NCBI RefSeq assembly: GCF_001310275.1
Contig: NZ_LGYZ01000049.1
Coordinates: forward strand, 1 to 64,000
Direction of reading: 5' to 3'
From: Nocardia arizonensis
GTDB taxonomy: Bacteria > Actinomycetota > Actinomycetes > Mycobacteriales > Mycobacteriaceae
Length of the DNA stretch: 64,000 bases
Of this stretch, positions 39,528-50,372 are shown in pieces (the stretch's first letter is position 1; every line of letters starts with the position of its first letter). The position numbers were made by a program, and so were the translations under genes. Below the pieces are notes generated by a model. The model made no database searches. It was not told the origin of the DNA and saw only the letters and a program-made list of their open reading frames with translations.

Positions 39528-40499
39528 TCACCCCAGCGGCCGCACGACATCCGCCAGTGCGCGACGCGGCGTGGCCGCGATCTCCGTTGCGGTCGTCGCC
39601 GCCCAACCCACCCGCACGATGAGTTGCGGGAAACCGCTGTCGGACAGCACATCCGACCGCACCAGCTCCCGTGTGCCCGGCAATTCGAGCGGTTCGGTCA
39701 GCGGACAGGTCGCCAGTCCGAAGACGGTGGCCGACAGCAATACCGCGCTGGTCGCCTCGCCCGCCCGCAGCCGGGACAGCTCGTCGTCGGAACCGGTGTG
39801 CACCAGCAGCAGCGTGCCGTCGTCGTCGAGATCACGCAGGACCGCCTCGGTCAGCGTGGAGGCGTGGAACTCCCGGGTCAGCGGATCGGCGGCCAGGACG
39901 GCGTTACGGGCGGGCACGCCTTCGGAGTCGGCGTGGCGTCCGCTCCACCGGGCCAGTTCGTCCTGATACCCCGGATCGGCCCGGTGCGTCGCGGCCGCCG
40001 TGCGGAACGCCTCCACCAGCCGTACCCGGGCGCCGCCGCCGGGGATCTCGGTGACCATCGCGCCCTCGTCCGCGCCCGCCGCGGACATGGCGGAGATGAA
40101 TCCTTCCGGCACCTCCCACGAGGTCGGCTTGCGCCGGTCGGTGCGCCGGTTCTCGATCGCGCGGGCCAGCCCGACCACATCCGCGGTCGGGGTGACCCGG
40201 ACGAATTCGATGGCCGCCAGATGCCCGCGGTCGTCGCGGTTGGGAAAGCGGTGCACCACGGTGTGCCATCCGAACGAGCGGGCGGCGACCCGGAAATGGT
40301 GCAGCGCCGCGCCGCAGCTGATGAGCAGATCCCGCCGGTCGGGATCGGTGTGGCCGAGTGCGCGCTCCTCGTCGGCGTACAGGTGCACCGTCGTGTCACC
40401 CACGCGCCACTGCCACGGTTGGGTGTTGTGCACCGAGGGCGCGCGCACGGCCAGAGCCAGCGCCGCCCGCACGGTGTCGGCATCGGGATGTACGGTCAC
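39528..40499 (-). CDS. Acg-type nitroreductase-fold protein (2 of 3)
   Basis: A 323-aa Acg-family protein with RAPSVHNTQPWQWR at residues ~19-32, DRRDLLISCGAALHHFR, RRTDRRKPTSW and AGEATSAVLLSATVFGLATCPLTEP. Its ATG overlaps the end of the upstream USP gene (40496-40499), so USP and nitroreductase are translationally coupled. The same pairing of USP and Acg-like genes is seen in mycobacterial DosR loci. FMN binding is likely; catalysis is unproven for the family. It ends at the shared terminator. Confidence 0.88.
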   Translation of the reverse strand: MTVHPDADTVRAALALAVRAPSVHNTQPWQWRVGDTTVHLYADEERALGHTDPDRRDLLISCGAALHHFRVAARSFGWHTVVHRFPNRDDRGHLAAIEFVRVTPTADVVGLARAIENRRTDRRKPTSWEVPEGFISAMSAAGADEGAMVTEIPGGGARVRLVEAFRTAAATHRADPGYQDELARWSGRHADSEGVPARNAVLAADPLTREFHASTLTEAVLRDLDDDGTLLLVHTGSDDELSRLRAGEATSAVLLSATVFGLATCPLTEPLELPGTRELVRSDVLSDSGFPQLIVRVGWAATTATEIAATPRRALADVVRPLG

Positions 40500-41401
40500 G
40501 AGGTCACCTCACTGCGAACGATGATCATGGGGCACTCGACCGAGTGCAGAAGGGTGTTGCTCGTCGACCCGAGTGTCATGGTCGCGAATCCGCCGCGTCC
40601 GCGGCTGCCGACCACGACCAGTTGCGCGTCGGCCGATTCGTCGAGCAGGGCGCGCGCCGGCCGGTCGCAGACGACGATCCGCTTCACCGCGACATCGGGA
40701 TACCGCTCCTGGAACCCCGCGAGCTGTTCGGCCAACAGCGCCTGTTCGGATTCGCGGATGTAGTCCCAGCCGGGGACCGGGACGGCGAGTCCGGTCGCGT
40801 CGCTCCAGGCGTGCAGGGCGATCAACCCGACCTTGCGCAGAGATGCCTCCGCGAAAGCGAATTCGATCGCCGGTCTGCTGTTCTCGCTGCCGTCGACGCC
40901 GACAAGCACCGGTCGCACCCGCCACTCCTCGGTGAGACCCGCGATATCGTGGATGACAGCGACCGGGCAGTGCGCGTGCCGGGTGACCGCGGTGCTGACC
41001 GACCCGAGCAGACCGCGCTGGAACGCGCCGAGACCGCGGCTGCCGACGACCAGCATCGCCGCGGATTTCGACCGTTCGACGAGCATCGGGCGCACCTCCT
41101 CGAAGGCCACCTCGGTGGTGATCCGCAATTCCTCACCGGGCACGGCCTCACGGGCTATGCGGGCGGCCTCGGTCACTATCCGTTCGCCGGAGCGGGTCAC
41201 GAACTCGACGTCGGACTCCGACAGCGTCAGTCCCGGACCGTATCCATTGGGCAGTCCCATCGAGGTGATGATGTGCAACGGCCATCCATGCGTCGCGGCC
41301 GTCACGGCCGCCCACGCCGCCGCCTGGTAGGCATTCGCCGATTGGTCGACGGCGACCATCACTGGCGAACCGGGGGCCGGTGCAGAGTAGTCGGCCATCA
41401 T
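40496..41401 (-). CDS. Universal stress protein, tandem USP domains
   Basis: A 301-aa tandem USP. Domain 1 (~12-150) has GSRGLGAFQRGLLGSVS and domain 2 (~163-298) has GSRGRGGFATMTLGSTS, so both ATP loops look intact (G-2x-G-9x-G-S/T). AAAGGCGGG precedes the ATG pair at 41401/41398. It is first in a two-gene operon with the nitroreductase at 39528 and is divergent from the GyrI-like/DUF302 gene, with a strong DevR-like site 82 bp upstream. Confidence 0.88.
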   Translation of the reverse strand: MMADYSAPAPGSPVMVAVDQSANAYQAAAWAAVTAATHGWPLHIITSMGLPNGYGPGLTLSESDVEFVTRSGERIVTEAARIAREAVPGEELRITTEVAFEEVRPMLVERSKSAAMLVVGSRGLGAFQRGLLGSVSTAVTRHAHCPVAVIHDIAGLTEEWRVRPVLVGVDGSENSRPAIEFAFAEASLRKVGLIALHAWSDATGLAVPVPGWDYIRESEQALLAEQLAGFQERYPDVAVKRIVVCDRPARALLDESADAQLVVVGSRGRGGFATMTLGSTSNTLLHSVECPMIIVRSEVTS

Positions 41402-41482
41402 CCCGCCTTTCGTTGTCGTCCCTGTGTCAAAGGTCGTCTCCTGTCGAAGCCGAGCATCCCTCGGTCGGGCGCGGCCGGGGCA

Positions 41483-41496
41483 GAGACGAAAGTCCC
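41483..41496. promoter_or_regulatory. DevR-binding site, strong candidate
   Basis: GAGACGAAAGTCCC matches 12 of 14 core positions. It is 82 bp from the USP start and 147 bp from the divergent DUF302 gene. A weaker site, GGGACGAAATGGGC, follows at 41532-41545. Confidence 0.7.
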
Positions 41497-41642
41497 GGCT
41501 CCACGGGAAAGTGGCATCAGCTGCGCGCGCCGGGACGAAATGGGCCGAATGACCCTGCCGACGGGTCGGTCGGCACTGTCGCGACGGTGGCCACGGTCGT
41601 TAACGTCGAGCGCACCGCGCGATACCCGAACTCTGGAGCCGC

Positions 41643-42512
41643 ATGTCCTATCCGATCGACGTCATCGAATCCGTCGCGGAGACGGTGCTCGAACTGCACC
41701 GCGCGGTTCGTGCCGAGCACGCGGGCGAGGACATCGGCGAGGGGATGCGCGAGCTCTACGCCGTCGCCGACCGCATGGGTTTGACGCCGACGGGTCCGCC
41801 CTCGGCCACCTACCACGGTGATTCCGCGGGCGCCCACACCATCCGGGTGGTGCTCGCGCTGCCGGTCGCCATCGAGCACGCGAGCGAGGCGATCGAACGT
41901 ATGACGTTGCGGGAAGCCGAATCGGCGACCTACGCGCGCACGATCCACCGCGGCGACTACCGGCGCATCGGCGCGGCCTATCGTGCACTGGAGGACTGGC
42001 TGCGGACCTCGGGCCTGCGGTCGGCCGGACCGCTCACCGAGACCTATCTCGTCGGTCCCGACGCGGCGATCCGCCCCCGGGATCTGACGACGGAGATCCG
42101 CGTTCCCGTCGCACCGCGGTCACGGCCGTCCGTGCGATTCGACGCGCCGGTCCCGGTCGTGGTCGCCGAGGTGCGAGAGGCGCTGCGCGCGAACGGGTTC
42201 CGAGTCCTGTCGGAGGTCGACATCGATGCGACGATCGGCGCGCCGGACGCCCCGCGGCCCCATGTGCTGCTCACCGCGTGCCTGCCCGCGCTCGCACGGC
42301 GCATACGCGACAGCGATCCCACACGGGATCGGCTGTTGTTCCTCGAATTCGTCATTCGCTGCACCGATGGCGCGACGATGGTCGACACCCCCGATTGCGC
42401 CGAGCTGCCCGGGGAATCGAGCGAACTCGAGGCTTCGCTGCGCGAACTGCGCGCCGAACTCGCCGCCGTCACGCGGTGTCTCGAACGACGCGCGCGCGCC
42501 GAATTCGCCTAG
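41643..42512 (+). CDS. GyrI-like effector-binding domain fused to DUF302
   Basis: A 289-aa protein whose first ~150 residues (IRVVLALPVAIEHASEAIERMTLREAESATYARTIHRGDYRRIGAAYRALEDWL in outline) fit the AraC/GyrI-like effector-binding fold, including the typical HRGDY and LxxWL. The last ~110 residues (VREALRANGFRVLSEVDIDATIG, then HVLLTACLPALARR) look like DUF302. No DNA-binding domain is present, so it is a ligand-binding protein and not a regulator by itself. Mycobacterial dormancy clusters also contain DUF302-like genes. It overlaps the convergent nitroreductase gene by 4 nt. Confidence 0.6.
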   Translation: MSYPIDVIESVAETVLELHRAVRAEHAGEDIGEGMRELYAVADRMGLTPTGPPSATYHGDSAGAHTIRVVLALPVAIEHASEAIERMTLREAESATYARTIHRGDYRRIGAAYRALEDWLRTSGLRSAGPLTETYLVGPDAAIRPRDLTTEIRVPVAPRSRPSVRFDAPVPVVVAEVREALRANGFRVLSEVDIDATIGAPDAPRPHVLLTACLPALARRIRDSDPTRDRLLFLEFVIRCTDGATMVDTPDCAELPGESSELEASLRELRAELAAVTRCLERRARAEFA

Positions 42513-43507
42513 CGTGACGACGTGCCGCACACCGGGGGCGCGGCGCCGTCGAGAACCTCCGAGATCGCGCGCCGCGGCACGACCGGCAGCGTCGCGGTGT
42601 CGTCCGGCCAGCCGATGCGGATGACGGCCTGCGGATGCAGCGTGTCCCCCAGCACCGCGGTCCTGACCCGCTGCCGCAGGTCGGGAAGTTCGAGCGGCTC
42701 GGTGAGCAGACAGGTCGACAGTCCGATGTTCGTTGCGGTCAACAACACCGCGCTGATCGCCTCGCCCGCGCGCAGTCGGGTCAGCCGATCGTCGCCCGCG
42801 GTGCCGATCAGCAGCAATTCGGCGTAGTCGGGTTCGGGAGAGGTGTCCACCATGCGGGGCGCGACGAAGGTGCGGCTCGGAATGCCCTGCCCGGCCCGGA
42901 CGGGCGGGGCGCTCATGGACGGCACCCCGTCGAGGCTCTCGTGCCGCCCGCTCCACTCGGCGAGTTCCAGTTGATACCCCTGATCCCCGGAATGCCTGCG
43001 CGCCGCCTCGTACAGCGTCTCGACCAGCGCCCGCCGCGGCTCGTGCACGACCTGGCGCACCACCGCGCCGTTGGCCGCGGCGCGTTCGGTGACCAGACCG
43101 AGGTAGCCGGGCGGTATGGGCTGGGAGGTGTAGTGGCGGCGATCGGTGCGGCGGCGGGTGATGGCCGCGCACAGCGCGAGATCGGTCATCGTGGGCCGAT
43201 GCCGGACCAGTTCGAGAGTGGCCAGGTGGTCGGGGTCGTCGGGATCGGGCAGCCGGTCCACGATCGCCGACCAGCCCTGCGCCGCCAGTGCGACGCGCAG
43301 GTGGTGCAGCACGGCTCCGCAGCTCAGGAGCAGATCGCGCTGGTCGGGATCGGCGGCGGGCAGCGCGCGCGCCGGGTCGAGGTACAGACGCAGACCGCGA
43401 TCGACGACGCGAAATCGCCATGGCTGGGTGTTGTACACCGACGGTGCCCGAACCGCGAGCGTGAGCGCGGCTTCGATGAGGTTTTCATCGAACATCCCGT
43501 ATCGCAT
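42509..43507 (-). CDS. Acg-type nitroreductase-fold protein (3 of 3)
   Basis: A 332-aa Acg-family protein with RAPSVYNTQPWRFR near the N terminus (Tyr replaces the His of its paralogues), DQRDLLLSCGAVLHHLR, RRRTDRRHYTSQP and AGEAISAVLLTATNIGLSTCLLTEP. ATG 43507 is the chosen start, because AGAAAGGA lies about 9 nt before it; the frame is open to 43534. It is 123 bp downstream of the Rv1733c-like gene on the same strand and may share its promoter. No strong DevR site lies immediately upstream. Confidence 0.87.
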   Translation of the reverse strand: MRYGMFDENLIEAALTLAVRAPSVYNTQPWRFRVVDRGLRLYLDPARALPAADPDQRDLLLSCGAVLHHLRVALAAQGWSAIVDRLPDPDDPDHLATLELVRHRPTMTDLALCAAITRRRTDRRHYTSQPIPPGYLGLVTERAAANGAVVRQVVHEPRRALVETLYEAARRHSGDQGYQLELAEWSGRHESLDGVPSMSAPPVRAGQGIPSRTFVAPRMVDTSPEPDYAELLLIGTAGDDRLTRLRAGEAISAVLLTATNIGLSTCLLTEPLELPDLRQRVRTAVLGDTLHPQAVIRIGWPDDTATLPVVPRRAISEVLDGAAPPVCGTSSR

Positions 43508-43630
43508 CTGCTCTGATCCTTTCTTGGTCGTCACCGAAATTCCACGCTGTCATCGACCGCCGCGCACCGGTAAGAGCACGATGTCCCCGGCCGGTGGGAC
43601 CTCCGCCGAGTCATTCGCGGCCCTTGTGGT

Positions 43631-44227
43631 TCACCGCGCCGGTGCGGCGCCGTCGAGCCGACGCCACTCGCGCTCCCAGCGCAGCGCGTTGCGCCGCCGC
43701 GTCCACCACCGTGTCCCCCGCACGGCGAGGATTGCGCCACCGGTCGTCACGGCGATCACGAGGACACCGACCGTCACGCCGGATATCGCCGCGGCGTCGG
43801 GACTGCGCGGCGCATCCGTCACGGCACCGTCCGCGCGGATCCAGAGCGGGACATGATCCCCTTTCGCGACGATACGACCGACCGGCACCGTGGCGGTCCG
43901 CGTGCGGTCGCGGTCCTGCCAACGCGCGGTCGCCTCCCGCTCGTCACCGATGATCTTGCGCGGCTCGTCGACGATCACCGCGTCGACGGTCGTCCTGCTC
44001 GCCCGTTCGACACGGATCGACGCCGCTTCGGCGGAATAGACCGCGGTCCCGACGGCCGCGGCGACCGGTATCGACAACAGCACCGCGAGCGCCGCGAGGA
44101 TCACCATCGCGCCCTCGACGCGTTCGCAGACGCGCATCAGCGGATTCGGATTCCACGGCCGAAGCCACCAGTGCCGCGGTGAGTGCGACCACCACCGCTG
44201 GAACGAGATCGTTGTAGCGCCGGACAT
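43631..44227 (-). CDS. Rv1733c-like two-TM membrane protein
   Basis: A 198-aa membrane protein with transmembrane helices at about residues 40-65 (VEGAMVILAALAVLLSIPVAAAVG) and 140-165 (ISGVTVGVLVIAVTTGGAIL). Between them is a ~75-residue extracytoplasmic loop with ATARWQDRDRTRTATVPVG. A Trp-rich, basic N terminus (RHWWLRPWNPNPLMR) precedes the first helix. The layout matches Rv1733c, a DosR-regulon antigen of unknown function. The frame extends upstream, but ATG 44227 begins the conserved part. It is divergent from the SDR-kinase-devR operon, with two DevR-like sites between them. Confidence 0.82.
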   Translation of the reverse strand: MSGATTISFQRWWSHSPRHWWLRPWNPNPLMRVCERVEGAMVILAALAVLLSIPVAAAVGTAVYSAEAASIRVERASRTTVDAVIVDEPRKIIGDEREATARWQDRDRTRTATVPVGRIVAKGDHVPLWIRADGAVTDAPRSPDAAAISGVTVGVLVIAVTTGGAILAVRGTRWWTRRRNALRWEREWRRLDGAAPAR

Positions 44228-44297
44228 GGTCGCTCTCCTACCTGCACGCGGGTTATCCGATGGTTTCGAGCATCGCCGCCGCGCGCCCGCGTCGGCA

Positions 44298-44311
44298 GGG
44301 AAAAAAGTCAT
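44298..44311. promoter_or_regulatory. DevR-binding site candidate, Rv1733c-like side
   Basis: GGGAAAAAAGTCAT matches 10 of 14 core positions, 71 bp from the membrane-protein start. An unusually A-rich run for this genome. Confidence 0.5.
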
Positions 44312-44389
44312 TCGGCGACCGGCCGCATGGCATCGGTACGACCGTCGGCGCGACGCGCGGCAAGACGAACCGGACGACCCTCGAGATCG

Positions 44390-44403
44390 AGGACTTTCGG
44401 CCG
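44390..44403. promoter_or_regulatory. DevR-binding site candidate before the devR operon
   Basis: AGGACTTTCGGCCG matches 10 of 14 core positions, 64 bp from the SDR start. If real, it would give DevR positive feedback on its own operon. Confidence 0.55.
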
Positions 44404-44467
44404 TGACCACCGCGACACCGGGTGAGCGATCGTTGGGACATCCACGATGGAGGAAAAGGGGTTGGTC

Positions 44468-45226
44468 ATGATGTCGGATCTCCACGGCCGCAGCGCCGTT
44501 GTGACGGGCGGGGCGCGCGGAATCGGCGCGGCCGTCGCACGGGCACTCGTCGAGGCAGGCATGGGCGTGGTCGTCGCGGATCTGCTCGACCGGGAAGGCA
44601 AGACCACCGCGGGGGAATTGGGTCCGAGGGCCATGTTCTGTCACCTCGACGTGTCCGACGAAGACCAGTGGCGCCATGTCCTCGACGACGCCGAGGCGAC
44701 CTACGGACCGTTGGCGGTCCTGGTCAACAACGCCGGCATCGTCGATTTCGGCGGCATCGAGTCGGAGGCCCCGGCCATGTTCCGGCACGTGCTGGACGTG
44801 AACCTGGTCGGGCCGTGGCTCGGAATGCACCACGCCGCACCGCGTTTGCGAGCCGCGGGCGACGGCGTCATCGTCAACATCTCCTCGACCGCGGGTCTGA
44901 CCGGATATTCCGGCATCGCGGGCTATGTCGCGAGCAAATGGGGTCTGCGCGGACTGACGAAGGCCGCCGCGCTCGAACTCGGCGACGCCGGTGTCCGCGT
45001 CTGCTCGGTACACCCCGGCCCGATTCGCACGCCCATGACCGCCGGACTCGACCCGAATATGACCGGCGGGCAACCGCTGGCCCGGTTCGGCGAACCGGAG
45101 GAGGTCGCCGCGATGGTGCGCTTCATCGTCGAGGAGGCGACCTACTCCACCGGGTCGGAATTCGTGCTCGACGGCGGCTCCACCGCGGGGCTCACCCTCG
45201 CCGGACCCACCGCCGAAGGCGCGTGA
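44468..45226 (+). CDS. Short-chain dehydrogenase/reductase
   Basis: A 252-aa classical SDR: cofactor motif TGGARGIG (~14-21), Asp41 region favouring NAD (VVADLLD), NNAG (~88-91), and the catalytic Ser, Tyr and Lys in ISSTAG and GYVASKWG (YxxxK). The C-terminal LDGGST is standard. The style resembles 3-alpha/20-beta-hydroxysteroid or 3-ketoacyl reductases, but the substrate is unknown. AAAAGGGG lies 6 nt before ATG 44468. It is first in an operon with the Rv2004c-like kinase and devR, which is unusual company for an SDR. Confidence 0.88.
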   Translation: MMSDLHGRSAVVTGGARGIGAAVARALVEAGMGVVVADLLDREGKTTAGELGPRAMFCHLDVSDEDQWRHVLDDAEATYGPLAVLVNNAGIVDFGGIESEAPAMFRHVLDVNLVGPWLGMHHAAPRLRAAGDGVIVNISSTAGLTGYSGIAGYVASKWGLRGLTKAAALELGDAGVRVCSVHPGPIRTPMTAGLDPNMTGGQPLARFGEPEEVAAMVRFIVEEATYSTGSEFVLDGGSTAGLTLAGPTAEGA

Positions 45227-45227
45227 C

Positions 45228-46771
45228 GTGTCGGTCCCCGCTTCCGCGCCCGCCCGGATTCACGAAACGCACACCGGGATCGTAACCTTGTGCGGTGATC
45301 GCGCCTTCAAGGTGAAGAAGCCGATCGCCACCGACTTCCTCGACTTCAGCACTCAGGAACTGCGCGAACGCGCCTGTGCGCGAGAACTCGAACTCAACCG
45401 CCGCATGGCCCCGGACGTCTACCTAGGCATCGCCCACCTGGTCGATCCGACCTCGCGATCGTCGGAACCGGTTCTGGTCATGCGCCGGATGCCCGATGAT
45501 CGGCGGCTGTCCGCACTCGTCGCGGACCCGTCATGGGACGACACCCGGTTGTCCTCGCTGGTAGGAATGCTCGCGCGATTCCACGACCGGGCCCGGCGCG
45601 GACCCGATATCGATGCGGAAGGCGAACCCGAGGCACTGCGCGGACGCTGGCTGTCGCTGATCCGCCCGTTGCGCGGTCGACGTTCGGTCGACGCGGACCG
45701 GTTGGCGCGAATCGAGCGCCTCGCGCTGGATTTCATCGACGGCCGGGCGCCGCTGTTCACCCGGCGCGTCGCCGACGGCATGATCGTCGACGGCCACGGT
45801 GACCTGCTCGCCCAGGACATCTTCGACCTGCCCGACGGATTCCGGGTGCTGGACTGTCTCGACTTCGACGACAAGCTGCGATGTGTCGACCGCCTCGACG
45901 ACATCGCCTTCCTCGCCATGGACCTCGAATTCCGCGGCCACGGCGAACTCGGCGCGGCACTGCTGGCCGACTATCGCCGACGCACGGCCGACCCGGCCCC
46001 GGACGCGCTGGTCCACCACTACCTCGCCTACCGCGCCCTGGTGCGGGCCAAGGTCGATCTCATCCGCTACGACCAGGGCGAGCAGGCCGCGGACGAGCGA
46101 GCTCAGCGCCACCTCGCCATCACCGAACAGCATCTCGCCGACGCGGCGGTTCGACTGGTGCTCGTCGGCGGCCTGCCCGGCACCGGCAAATCGACCGTGG
46201 CGGGCGAACTCGCCGCGGCCACCGGAGCCACGGTGCTGTCAAGTGACCGGGTACGCCGGGAACTGTTCGCCGCCGACGAAATCGACGGTGCGCCGGGAGC
46301 TTACGGCGCGGGACTGTACTCTCCGGCGCACAAGGCGCGGGTGTATCGCGAACTGCTCGCCCGCGCCCGCGCGCTGCTCGCGTCCGGCGTGTCGGTAATC
46401 CTCGACGCCAGCTGGATCGAGGACCGCGAGCGCCGCGCGGCGCGTGCGCTCGCCACGCAGCTCACCGCGGAGTCGATCGAGCTGGAATGCGTCTGTCCGG
46501 CCGCGGTCGCCGCAGCGCGGATCGGCGCCCGCCACGGCGGCGACTCGGACGCGACGGCGGCGATCGCGGCGGATATGGCGGTCACCGGGGACGCGTGGCC
46601 CGAGGCCGTTCGGCTCGATACCGATCGCGCACCGGAACGGACGCTCGCCGATGCCGTCCGAATCTTCCGAACCCGTGCAGAATATGAGATGACCGTACTG
46701 CCGGACCGGCTCGCCGCCGTCGGTGCCGTCATGTCAAGTGCCATCAGCGGAACCCGGAAGGAAGTGGGGCG

Positions 46772-46775
<4 letters not shown>
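45228..46775 (+). CDS. Rv2004c-like kinase: aminoglycoside-phosphotransferase-like plus P-loop domain
   Basis: A 515-aa fusion protein. Residues ~1-320 are an APH/choline-kinase-like fold with [13 protein letters not shown] (catalytic loop HGDLxxxD, ~185-197) and [12 protein letters not shown] (metal Asp). Residues ~335-500 are a P-loop kinase domain with [18 protein letters not shown] (~336-353) and VILDASW. Rv2004c, in the DosR regulon, has the same two-domain plan. The substrate is unknown; no resistance role should be inferred. The GTG start directly follows the SDR stop, and its end overlaps devR by ATGA, so it is coupled to the regulator. Confidence 0.85.
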
Positions 46776-50224
<3,449 letters not shown>

Positions 50225-50288
50225 CGGATCGCCTAACGGTAGAAAGGTAGTCGATACCACCTTCGCGCGCTCGCGTCACGCCCCGGCA

Positions 50289-50337
50289 GGGCCATTGGTC
50301 GCGGCCGAACGAGACCTCCGACCGGGCACAACGGCCC
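50289..50337. promoter_or_regulatory. Two DevR-like sites between CHAD and GH65 genes
   Basis: GGGCCATTGGTCGC (50289-50302, 10 of 14) and the symmetric GGGCACAACGGCCC (50324-50337, 9 of 14) are 35 bp apart in the divergent region. Confidence 0.5.
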
Positions 50338-50372
50338 TTGTCTCATCGGCCGTCGCCGCTGATGATCGGAGG

